Source: Perkinsus marinus ATCC 50983 (lineage: Eukaryota; Perkinsozoa; Perkinsida; Perkinsidae). From it: DNA of 59,745 nucleotides. Below are positions 22,048-32,471 of this stretch, in pieces (positions within the stretch are counted from its first letter, which is position 1; each line of letters opens with the position of its first letter). The notes below the pieces were generated by a model. It did not search any database. It worked only from the letters and a program-made list of their open reading frames with translations, and was not told the origin of the DNA. Location of the stretch: assembly GCF_000006405.1 (NCBI RefSeq), contig NW_003201605.1, positions 72,642 through 132,386 on the forward strand. The letters run 5' to 3'. The translations under genes and the position numbers were made by a program.

Positions 22048-25000
22048 CGCTCTAGGTACCTGGTGAGGGTGAACATAAGATAATGGATTACATTAGAGCA
22101 ACGAAGTCCCAGCCAGACTACGATCCTAATACGCGGCACTGTGTGTAATAACCCCATCGTGGCTCTCGTGTTCTCTATTATAGTATATAAGGTACGGTCT
22201 GGATGCCGACCTGATCATGCTCAGTCTGGCGACACATGAGCCCTATGTAAGTACTTGGATTAGCGTGTGGTGTGGTATGTGGTGATGGCAGGTGGCATTA
22301 TTGCGGGAGGAAGTGATCTTCGGTCCGGAGAAAACGGATGCTCGAGCGTTGGTCAGACCCGATCGGCTACAACTACTGCATATCTATGTAGGTTAGTGTT
22401 GGAATATACATCCGCTTTACTCAGCTCGGTTCGGGAGTTTCCTCACTTATTATGGGAGTTTATATACGGATTAGGTTGGAAGTATTTTACAGGAACTAAC
22501 GAGAATTTCCTTGAAATTCTCTTCGTATTGTCATCGATACATGTAGTTGACCATGTGCATATTTCCCCGCACTGCGCGGAATAATGGCAGAATGAGCACG
22601 GCTGTGATACAGTGTGGAGTTATATGCTATCATTTACAATTTGGTCACAAGCAGAAGAGTTTGTTTCACGACTCGTTTGCTCGAGTGGTGAAATTGGTGC
22701 GGATGGAAAACCTCAGATTTTCTAGTCGATTCGTTACAGGTTTTGAGAGAGTATCTCGCACTGGAGTTCGGCGAGGAAGATCTCGAGCGAGTCATTGATG
22801 ATTTCGTGCTCTTCTGTATGTTGGTTGGCAACGACTTCCTGCCACATCTACCCTATACTGGCGTCGGGGACGGCGGCCTTGAACGCCTATTCAGTGCATA
22901 TAAAGAGTAAGTATTATGAAAATTTTTTGCCGACAGTTGGGCACATGCAATACAACTATATGAGAAATCATGTTGGAAATTTTAGCTCCAAAGTCGTTGT
23001 GTAGAAGAGTCACCACCGCACACGTTTTTCCCGATTTCATAGTACAAATAATACTAAACAAATATATTATATTTTTATCGCTATTATAACATAATTATAA
23101 TATTAATGGAGTTTCACCCGTTTTACGTGAAGTGGCGCAAAGCTCGGTGAAAAACGCGATATTCACACTATGCAGTAGTCGTGAAATATGTTTTTCACTA
23201 GTGTTTTTCATATCACTAGGGTGAAACTTCAATTTAAAATATCCCTTGTAATATACCTTCATAGATAGATAGGATATGACTCGTAATGTATGCGTGTTGT
23301 ATGGGTCAATCGTCTTTACAATTTTTGAATTTCCCGATACCGCCAGTTCGAGAATCTTGGAAATGTCTTGTTGTTTTCAAATAGTTGACATAATAATAAT
23401 AACAAATAGTTATTGCGAATGATATAATAACGTAATAATATATCTTCTCTATCGGGAGTAGATATAAATACAGTGCGTGTCAATTTAATATGCAAATGTG
23501 TGTTATTTTGTAGGACAAATGATAGTGAACAAGTTGTCGCTATCATCACAGTCCCAAACGGGTACTCTCATCACATCACATGTTCATAGCCGTCGTTACA
23601 TTGTATATGCGATATAGTTTCGAATCGATTCTCATTGATTTGCATATCAAATTGCCACTTACTGTACATGTCAACGTATGGCTGGTATGAGTACTATCCA
23701 TATCCTAGGGTGCGTGTTAAGGGGGGGGGGGGGGCAATAAATGGGTGTTGTAATCACAGTGCTTGCCTTGGCCGGACTGTGATTCTGAGATTGATAATAT
23801 TCACTATAATTGATCTCAGTACCAGCTTTGGCTGTACGCCCAACAAAAGTAATTGAATAATAAGACAACGAAAAATAATAGAACTAATTCGGTTGCTCCA
23901 CTGCCACCAAAGGGTCGGATGATGTGAAGTGATCACTGTTGTGTTTTCGTTAGGTACCGCGAGAAGCAGATATCTAGTGCTGATCCGTGGCTGGTCGAGC
24001 ATGGGGGTGGTATCAACTGGGCTAACTTCCTACAGTACCTCACTGTCTACAGCTCTAGCGAAGAGAAATTCTTAGCGGATGAGGTGTCCAAAGGTCATTG
24101 GCAAATCGGAAGTGAGCGAGAGAGAATATTATTTTCTCCATACCACACCTTTTTCAATTCAGAGCGCCGTCGTTGTGGAGGTAACGGACGTGGAGGCTCG
24201 CATATGAGCTATGAGTATCAACTTAAGACTGGTTTCGGATACCCCAGTAAGTCTTGTATCATTAATCGCGTCGGTCTCGACTTAGTCGTTTCTCAGAATC
24301 TCCAGAGGAAGCACGGCTTCAGTTTTATAAAGTGAAGGGTGAATGTGATGATAAGGCGGAGGTAGACGAACTGGTCAGAGACTATTTGGAAGGCTTGCAG
24401 TGGTCGTAAGTAGTGCCCTCTTGGCTGGTCGAAGAGGCTCACGTTGGTGTGGTATGACTTTGTCGTAGATATTCGTATTATTACCGCGGGCCTCCCTCGT
24501 GGCACTGGTATTATCGCCATCATTATGCCCCCTTTGTGTGCACTATGGTCAATGACTTTGACGATTTCGTCACGGCTGGAGGGCAGATCAAGTTTGACGG
24601 TGGTGGACCGGTGACGCCATTTCAACAGCTTATGACTGTAAGAATCAGTGGGGGGAAAATATGTAAATTCTGAGAAAATTTCGGGATATTGTCGTTGGTT
24701 TTTGTACACTTCTAACCGAGATCGTGTACGAAAGTTTATGATGTAGTGAGGAAATCTACGATCTCAGTTGAGGAGAGAAAACACATATTCTCACACTGGT
24801 AAGCGGTTCCTTCGCATAGATCATCAGTTTCACATTAGCATGTGAAATTGGGATTCAAAGTCGACTATGTTGTATTGGTTTTACACTGTATCTGCGTACA
24901 CTAGTTTACAAATTTGCATTTCACAGTAGCTCACCCTGGATTTGAAAGTATCGTTGCCTTAGATATCATCGCTTAAAGTTAGCGTATTTTGATGAACAAC

Positions 25001-28000
25001 GTGAACGGCTTTGTACGGTGTCATTTCAGGTGCTTCCTGCCTCGTCGGGTCAGAGGTTGCTACCCAAGATCTTTGCCAAGCTCTTCACATCATCTTCATC
25101 ACCAGTGAAGCAATACTATCCTGAGCGATTCGATATAGATATTGATGGCGTCAAGGTCCCTTGGGGAGGTACTCAACTACTGGTTAGTCTCGAATACATT
25201 CCCAGTTGCTTTTTTTCGGATACTTTTTCTGTTTTTCCGTTGGTTTCAGTAGCTCGAATATGTTACGAATGAGTCTATGAGAAATTCTGTTGATCGGTGA
25301 AAGTCTTAGTGGATGCTAGGAGTGTTATGATATGGGCAGTATGGTTCGGAATAGAAGTGGTTCAGCAGCAGTGTAGGAGAATATGCACATGGTCAACCAC
25401 ATGTGTTAGTGATAATATGAATTTTATGAGGAAAGTTGGAGATATTCGAAATTAGAATATCTCCAATCTCCCTAGAATTCCAATTAGCATTTCTAATACA
25501 GTTTCTGTACACTTCTACTCGAAAACGTATGTAAACTTTTATTATTGAAAAAGCTCCTCAGCTCAGCTGAGGAAAGCGAACATGTACCCCAACACTGTTG
25601 ACGTCGTCAGGTACGACATTGATCAATTTCGTTGACGAAGATGTGCTGTTTGACGCAATGAATGCTGCTATTGCTGAGTCGGAAAGGACGGGGCAGGACG
25701 CCTTAACGGAGGCTGAAAAGGAGAGGAATGTTAATGGTAATAGGAAGGGAGTGAGCTCTCTCGTGGGGAATACGATGTTGTGATAGTATTATTTGTCTTT
25801 CAGGGGGTGCTCATGTGTATCGATATGATCCTTCGGTGAAGCCAGTGACGGTCCAGTCTACTGTGCCGAGGTACTTGCAGGACTTGACAGGGGTTACGGT
25901 GGATGTGAAGCCCTTCCGTCATCCGTCTCTGCCAGAAGGGATGGAGTACTTCCCTCATTGGGTGTTGCCACAATGCGACTTGCATAAATACAAGTGAGTG
26001 CTGATCGATATGCCTCAATCGTAAACGTTTGTATTTTGTCAGGGACAGTTGGCCTTCCCTTCACACTAAGGCGGTGATGCCTCAATATGCAGTGGGAGTG
26101 AAGGTGTTTAATTTCGCCAGTCAACGACAGTCGATGTTCCTCGCTGTGGAGGAGTCCTACGACGAACTGATGGTCGCATGCAAAGAAATGATGGAGGCTT
26201 ATACTGTTCANNNNNNNNNNNNNNNNNNNNNNNNNNNNNNNNNNNNNNNNNNNNNNNNNNNNNNNNNNNNNNNNNNNNNNNNNNNNNNNNNNNNNNNNNN
26301 NNNNNNNNNNCTGTGAAAGACTAGGGCGTTTCTTTAGAGCATTGTTAATTGTTGTATAGGAAGAATTGTGTGATCAGATTGACTATCCGTGCGTTCATAA
26401 AGGGCGAGTGGTCGCGGTACGGTATATGAGGCCGGACGGTCAGGTGGTGAGGGTGACGAAAGAAGGGGAAAAGTTGGTGAATTCTCGGGCTTTCTTTACG
26501 GACGTTGAAGATGAGTTGGATTATCGCGAGCGTCATGGGCTGCGTTTTGAGTTTCACTCTGAATATTACAAGGAAACGCCCAACGAGTTGGCAAATGTAC
26601 AGCCGATTTTGGAGATTCGTAGAGTCCTGGCCCATCGCACTGAGCGGTCGGGGAAGAGGATTTATGAGTTTTCACCAAAAACTGAGCTGAGACTGGCAGC
26701 ATTATGTAGAGTTTTGGAGCCGTGTCCGGTACGAGTGGAAGAAGCCAAGACGGGCCCGCAACTGGTGGTGGGCGAACGAGTGATCTGTTGTGATATGAGA
26801 AGTGTTTTTGGAGGGTGTGTCGGTACGGTAGTGAGTGTTAACAATGGGGGTGTTGTGGTTGATACGGAACAACCTTCTGGACGGAGTGCTTCCGAGGTGG
26901 ATTTTGTTGCGAGCAAATTCGTAGGTGGTAAACATAAGGTGGTTTGGTATAGTCCGGAAGTAGCAGCTAGCAGGGCTGGTCTGACGGTAGATCTATGGTG
27001 GATGATTGTGGGCAGTATCACGGCGAAGCTCGGCAGGGAACGGGTCCAGGTAGGCTTTGGGCATCTCCCGTACGTTATTCTATTCTACTCGATATCATAT
27101 CTGGAGTGTCGAGTCATCCGGTCATTTGTACGGTAACGATTCCGTAAAATAGCATATGTGCATTACGTATAAGTCGTTTATGTGATAGCTTTGATGGGAA
27201 TGGAAAAAGATACTGTTGACTGTATAGAAACGCTCATCGAGAGATGCCTATCGGGAAGAAATGTGTTAGTATTCGAGTCGATATTATACTTGGAGTGCCA
27301 AGTTGTTCAGTTGTTTGTACGGTAACGATTTCGTCATAAAGCGTATGGGCGTTACCTATGGCTGGTTAATGTGATAGCCTTCATGTTGAGTGTATTGAGA
27401 GAATGTGTTGCCATCGTTCAGGTCGGCATGGAGTTGTTCCATTCGACGCGTTTCGAAGTGTCTCCAGGGAAGTCGTCATGGAGGATGTTAGTCATACCCA
27501 ACTACACTCGTTACAGTCATAATCCTGTTACTCGGCAAGAGCGTTGGTCCTTCAGTAACTATGCTGTACAAGCTGTTGAAGTAGTGGGAGGCATTCTCAT
27601 CAACACTACGATGGGTTTTCACTTCAGGATTATATGGAAGCTTTTCCCAGTGTATTCGATGGTCTTTGTGACCTGGATCATTTCGACCCGAAGTTAGCAC
27701 TATCGGCGAAGCGATTGTTGGATACTGATACTGACGATTATGAATATGAGCTTGCCAAGTTGAAGAAGTGGTTGAGCGAACAGGTGAGGAAGGAGGGTGA
27801 TGTTGGCAGAGAGGAGTCTTTGTTGTGGGACAGGAGTTCCGTCGGCTGCCTTTGGTATCTTCGGCGTATACCGCACTACCGCGAACTGGTGTACGATCCT
27901 TGGAGGTCTATCTGAATCGGGGAGTGGAAGAAAATCCGACCCCGCCTCGCATCACTGTGACACCGGAGCAGCTAGCACCAGTTGAGAACGCCAAGTTTGT

Positions 28001-28640
28001 AAGCAAGGCCTGTCAAGAACGACCGAGAGTCGGCAACAGAGGTAGGTCTCGTGATGGTCGGTACTGAGTAACGCTGATGTGATATCCTCAGCTGTCTATG
28101 TTGGGTCTGATAAGCCTGTCCCTGTTGGTGCTAGATGTGTAGTCACATCTGTTTATGGTCGACCTGGTCAGGACATGAAGGTTGAGCTACTCTTTGACCG
28201 CTGTACTTTCGGCTGTGATACAGCTTTTGGGAGGTAGGAGGAACCTTATTGTTACCCGATCTGGTATTACTAGAGCAGGTGCAGCCCAATGCGGGGTCTA
28301 GTGGTGTCGCCTTCCGATATACTTGTGCTTCCTGTTTATCCGACATCACCTCTTATACCGCATCCACCTCCTTCTGGGAACACCTACTCGTCGCCACCGA
28401 AAGAAGTTACCCTCGACGAGTCCCCGCCTATGAACGGCACTGGAATGAGCCGTAAAGAGAGGAGCAAGCGCAAGGTTAGGAAAGGTGAGAATTATTCATC
28501 ATGGAGGTTGCTGCTATACTTATGTTCTATCAGCCCCCACTGTGACATATGCATCTAGGCATCCTGACACGACGATATTAAGCCACGAGCTTCGTCATAT
28601 GCTGGGCATATCACCCAACAACAACAAGCAGCAGTCCTAG
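20316..28640 (+). CDS. XRN1: 5'-3' exoribonuclease XRN1
   Basis: Twenty-five exons join in consistent phase: 20316-20410, 20461-20556, 20894-20988, 21041-21124, 21506-21575, 21622-21694, 22056-22144, 22192-22246, 22292-22387, 22740-22906, 23954-24111, 24163-24246, 24297-24405, 24469-24637, 25030-25168, 25611-25736, 25804-25993, 26043 into the N gap, 26360-27049, 27422-27580, 27628-27783, 27834-28041, 28092-28233, 28279-28484, 28534-28640. About 1,240 codons are visible, and some are lost in the gap. Start [15 protein letters not shown] is the family N-terminus. [50 protein letters not shown] and [10 protein letters not shown] are the conserved nuclease motifs carrying the acidic metal ligands. 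The YEGLQW-type and HYAPF blocks follow. A D1-like region (VGVKVFNF) and an SH3-like segment ([12 protein letters not shown]) favour XRN1 over nuclear XRN2. It degrades decapped 5'-monophosphate mRNA in the cytoplasm. The tail is Pro/Ser-rich and basic. Confidence 0.95.
21195..21306 (+). mobile_element. Short inverted-repeat element, second family, copy 1 (in XRN1 intron)
   Basis: Lies in the intron 21125-21505. Shares ACGTGAAGTGG, GTGAAAAACGCGATATTC, TGCAGTAGTCGTGAAATAT and ACTAGTGTTTTTCATATCAC with 23110-23228. Its left terminal repeat has decayed. No coding capacity. Confidence 0.75.
21718..22047 (+). repeat. GTA / GTACTA microsatellite inside an XRN1 intron
   Basis: About 330 bp of (GTA)n interrupted by AGTACT units and two GTAGAAGTA changes. 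The intron 21695-22055 starts GTAATACTACG and ends GCTCTAG, so nearly all of it is the repeat. On the coding strand every unit offers both GT and AG. The very long Val/Ser/Leu-only frames seen here are artefacts. Confidence 0.98.
23110..23228 (+). mobile_element. Short inverted-repeat element, second family, copy 2 (in XRN1 intron)
   Basis: Terminal inverted repeats AGTTTCACCC and GGGTGAAACT bound 119 bp inside the 1,047-bp intron 22907-23953. A relative is at 21195-21306 and a fragment of the same left end (GAGTTTCACCCGT) is at about 58190 inside an intron of another gene. No clear target duplication. The internal ACTAGTG/CACTAGT segments can pair. Confidence 0.8.
24646..24798 (+). mobile_element. 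hAT-like MITE, copy 2 (at an XRN1 splice donor)
   Basis: Starts CAGTGGGGGGAAAATATG and ends ATATTCTCACACTG. The 8 bases on the left (GTAAGAAT, 24638-24645) are the splice donor of intron 24638-25029; the 8 on the right are GTAAGCGG. The five shared bases are consistent with a decayed target duplication that includes the donor itself. Confidence 0.8.
25369..25597 (+). mobile_element. hAT-like MITE, copy 3 (in next XRN1 intron)
   Basis: Starts CAGTGTAGGAGAATATGCAC and ends CCCCAACACTG within intron 25169-25610, 13 bp before the acceptor. Shares ACATGGTCAACCACATGTGTT-type and TTTCTGTACACTTCTA blocks with copy 1. It is the longest copy (229 bp) and has an extra internal hairpin GGAGATATTC/GAATATCTCC. 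Its 8-bp flanks do not match, so the target duplication is decayed or absent. Confidence 0.8.
26211..26310. other. Assembly gap (100 N) inside XRN1
   Basis: Exactly 100 N. It removes the end of one XRN1 exon and at least one splice site. True size unknown. Confidence 1.
27086..27390 (+). repeat. Duplicated segment within an XRN1 intron
   Basis: Within intron 27050-27421, about 27086-27200 and 27276-27390 are similar: both have a GAGTGYCRAGT block, TTTGTACGGTAACGATT, then a CATATG/GTATGGGC-like block and ATGTGATAGC. A divergent direct duplication of about 115 bp, spaced 190 bp. Confidence 0.7.
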
Positions 28641-29811
28641 TCTGCTTGCCTGTTCAATCGTATCTTATGACGTTGTAGTTGTTCTCGTATACTGTACTTT
28701 ATGTTCTGCAGCGGTGCATTACTCGTGTATAGTACTCGGTACTCGTGATAGTTCCATTTTCGGTTGAATCATTGCGTGGTGAGATATCTCTGTTTCTCCA
28801 CGGTGCGTTATGGAAGTTTCGAGTGGTGAATGAAGAGTGAGTGAAACTATCGTCGTAATTAAGTTCTAGACGACCTGGAACAGCTTGCATAAAGCGCGAT
28901 TAGCGATGGGCCTGAAAATTTTGTCCAACCAAAGAACAACACCAGAATCAGCACTCGTGGATACTTCGCCATATAGATGGGCGGGTTTGTGTTACGGACG
29001 GTTATGGCTGGTGATAACGCTCACAGAAGTAAGCCCGTAATGTAAAGAACGGATCACGCGACCAGACTTCATGAGTCATGAAGTCATAGTACCAGTCATG
29101 AATCATGTCAGGAACTATGAGGAGTTCAGGAGCTTCCCTCTCACTCTGAGGACTCCTCACGCTTTTTAGAGAGTACTACTAGCCTGATGCTGTTGAGGAC
29201 CTTAGCTCGCTACCTTGATGCTTAGCATCTTGATTTGTGTGTTTCTGGCATGCATGACTGATGTTCCGGTAGTTGTACCTCAATGAACGTTTCTGATGTG
29301 TACACGAGTCGGTCTTCAGTTTTGTCAGTTGGGCATTGGAGGTAAAGATCGTCAATCACTCCCGTAGCGTAAAATCGGAGTTCACGCGTTTCCCAGACGT
29401 GATGTGATCAGATCACATCACGTCTGGGAAAAGTTTTTCCCACGGATTCCGTGGGAAAAAGTCACGCTGCGCAGCTACGCTTTAGATGAGATGTATAGTC
29501 TCTGATCTTTCTGACCTCTATACCTTCATACGTTACTGGAGCCAAAATGGACCTCAACGGCACGATGTAATCATTAGTTGAAACTTAAAGTTCAAGGGTC
29601 AGCCTCGTATGCATGCTGCACAGTAACATAGTCCCGAGCTACTGTTCACGCTATTACGGCAGTGAAGCCACGCGCCCATGTCTCTCCCATCTATAGGTTT
29701 GTTCATCGCATTCCTACGGGATTCTCGAGGTGGTAGATTTTTGACAGCTTACTGTCTCACATTCATGCCTAGATTAGCTCATTACTCACCCTCCGCAGTT
29801 GATCAAATCAT
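28641..29811. other. XRN1-ALDH intergenic region with clustered palindromes
   Basis: No protein-like frame. 29065-29085 is a perfect palindrome with arms GACTTCATGA around one G. 29389-29431 has 21-nt perfect arms (starting TTTCCCAGACG) around one A. 29434-29460 has 13-nt arms TTTTTCCCACGGA around one T. The region is the 3' flank of XRN1 and the promoter side of ALDH. Confidence 0.9.
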
Positions 29812-31787
29812 ATGGTGACTGCCAACAGCTTCTCAAGTGAGACTCTCCCAATCCAGACTAAGCTCTTCATTAACAACGAGTATGTCTCGGCTAAGTCTGG
29901 CAAGACTCTCACATCTATCAATCCCGTGGATGGTACGCCCATCGAGAAATTCGAGGTTGCCGGTCCAGAAGATATTGACATCGCGGTGAAGGCGGCGAGG
30001 AAGGCGTTCGAGACGTGGAAAGACTCTGATGGGTCCTTTCGCAGGGACTGCCTCTACAAGCTTGCCGAGCTCATTCAGCTGCACGAAGACCGTCTCGCTG
30101 AGCTCGAGAGTCTAGACAATGGGAAGCCTATTGTGATAGCGAAGGCAATTGACATCAAGCTTTGTCAGAAAATATACAAATATTATGCTGGCTGGGCCGA
30201 CAAAGTATTGGGGAGTGTCGTACCAGTTGACGGTTCCAATATGTCTCTTACCGTTAAAGAACCCATTGGCGTGGTTGGGCAGATCATTCCTTGGAACTTC
30301 CCTCTGGTCATGCAATCAATGAAGTTGGCTCCAGCCCTCGCTGCTGGATGTAGGTGTTCAGCGTGTTTATCGCTGCCAATGTTGTTGAATAGTTCTGATG
30401 TGTCGTAGGTACAGTTGTGATGAAGTTATCCGAGAAGACACCCCTCACTGGGCTTCTTTTCGGCCAGCTTATCAACAAGGCTGGATTCCCTCCTGGAGTA
30501 GTCAATATCGTCAATGGTGGTCCTGATGTTGGTAAGCACTATAGTTGCTTCTGTGTACCAATCCCAATTCGTGATGGAGATCCTGGCACGCCACATGGAT
30601 GTTGACAAGGTTGCATTCACCGGTAGCAGTGTTACAGGCCCTAAGATCATCAAGGCCAGTGCCGAGTCAAATCTCAAGAAGGTACACATTCTACTACCGT
30701 CACGACACCTGAGCTCTCTTCAGGTTACTCTCGAACTGGGGGGAAAGTCCCCTATGATCGTGTGCGATGACGCCGACTTAGATCAGGCCCTAGCGGCGGC
30801 TGATATAGGATTGTTCATCAATCATGGCCAGTGTTGCTGCGTCGCTAGCCGTAAGCAGTCCTATTTTCAAATTTTGATGTCAAGCCTGTGTTGGGCTGTG
30901 GTATTCAGGTATCTACGTTCAGCGTGGTGTATATGATGAATTCGTGAAGAAGGCCGTGCAACGCGCTAAGAACAAGAGAGTCGGGGACCCGCGTGACCGA
31001 AATTGCGACCAAGGACCGCAGGTAACTACCGATACCGAACTCGACGATGTTGTTTCTTCTCGCCGTTCCTAGGTTGACAAGATTCAGTTCGAGCGAGTTA
31101 TGTCCTACATCAAGTCAGGCGTCGAGGAGGGCGCTGAACTTCTCTGTGGAGGGAAGCGTTTGGGAGATAAGGGGTAGGTCTTGGGGGACGACGAAAATTC
31201 ATTCGAGATAGTTGGGGGAGGGAATCGCCCCATCAGTGTGCCTGTGGTAATGGAATATACCTATCAGGTGCTTCATCGAGCCAACAGTGTTCGGCAACGT
31301 GAAAGATCATATGAGGATATCTAGAGAGGAGATTTTCGGGCCAGTTATGCAGATCGCCCCATTCGACGTAAGCTGAGCGAGACCGCCCTGTTCAAATTGC
31401 CGCCTTTATTCAGACCATGGAAGAGGTCGTCAGGAGAGCTAATGATACTCCATTTGGTCTGACTGCGGGTATATGCACTCGCAACATCGGTAAGGCTACC
31501 AGAATTGCCAAGGAGCTCAAGGCGGGTGAGTGTCGAACTTGGTGTCTGTTCTGAGTGAGATGTTGGTGGTAATGATGTCAGGTACAGTATGGGTCAATTG
31601 TTACCTTAACCTCGATGCAGCAGCAGCCTTCGGTGGTTATAAACTGTCAGGATGGGGACGTGAAAATGTGGGATATCAAGCCCTCGAAAGCTCCTCGCAC
31701 AGATTTCTCTTTCAGGGAGCGGAGGGTCTTGAGAATTATCTCGAGACTAAGTCAATCATGTGGCCCGTTGACGAAACCATTATTTGA
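29812..31787 (+). CDS. NAD(P)-dependent aldehyde dehydrogenase
   Basis: Spliced gene of about 500 codons starting [19 protein letters not shown], with no obvious targeting peptide. Family motifs in order are PWNFPLVMQ, the nucleotide-binding [19 protein letters not shown] (general-base Glu), [11 protein letters not shown] (catalytic Cys, near 30836), EEIFGPV, and TVWVNCY with [12 protein letters not shown]. Clear introns include 30350-30408, one after SNLKK (GTACAC...TTCAG), one after CVASR, 31668-31715 before the final [14 protein letters not shown] segment, and others. It oxidises aldehydes to carboxylic acids. One join is unresolved: between NGGPDVG (30531) and EILARHM (about 30578) no GT-AG pair gives the needed frame. 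The substrate cannot be read from sequence. It resembles the ALDH1/2 class. Confidence 0.93.
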
Positions 31788-32471
31788 TTTCAGAATTTTC
31801 TCGTTAACGACGATTTTCCTACCAGTTATGTCTTCCGACACTCGTCTTTTCTCACATCTAAAACGGTTTCAGAATTGCCTATACTCGTTTGGTTCACCCG
31901 AGTAAAGCTGAGGACCTCAGCCTGAGGTTCTCAGGAATGGGAAACAGACTCTAGACCTCGTTGTTCACGATACTTGTTGATCGTAAATCAACTCATACGA
32001 ATTCTCCTGTCGAACTGAACTACTTGATCGCTTCGTCGATCCAGTCTATCCTCTCACACATTCGCAATCACTCGAGCATACGCTACCAGACCGCAAGGCC
32101 GAATGCAACTGTAACGTTATACACGTGATGAGACTTAGGACGCCACAGCGCTGCCACAATACGTGAATGCTCGTTGAAATATCTATATGTGGCGTGACGC
32201 CACTGGCGTCGGATGAATAACGGCAACTGTCAGGAACACTCAGCGCCGCTATTTTTCATGAGAGAAACAGCTATACGTGACACGCATTTTTGGGCGTGCG
32301 CTTTTCTCATTTCCCGATAGCAGTTGTTGGTGACCAACACGGCGATGGTTTTCCTCAGGTACTTCTAATGCACTTCTATCATGGTCTTTGCTAGTCTCCA
32401 ATGTTGAGTTTTCGCCTCGGTGAGTTCAGTGACTTCGACGTTCTCCCCGTTACTCCGTAGGTGCACATATA
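31788..32471. other. Intergenic, nothing recognised
   Basis: Region between ALDH and the REX1-like gene. There is no protein-like frame. A near-palindrome GAGGACCTCA / TGAGGTTCTC lies around 31910. An AG shortly before the downstream ATG could serve as a trans-splice acceptor if this organism uses a spliced leader, but that is not shown here. Confidence 0.4.

Noticed and set aside
21638-22157. Open frames of 140-170 codons made of Val, Ser or Leu only
   Set aside because: Translations of the GTA microsatellite, which is intronic.
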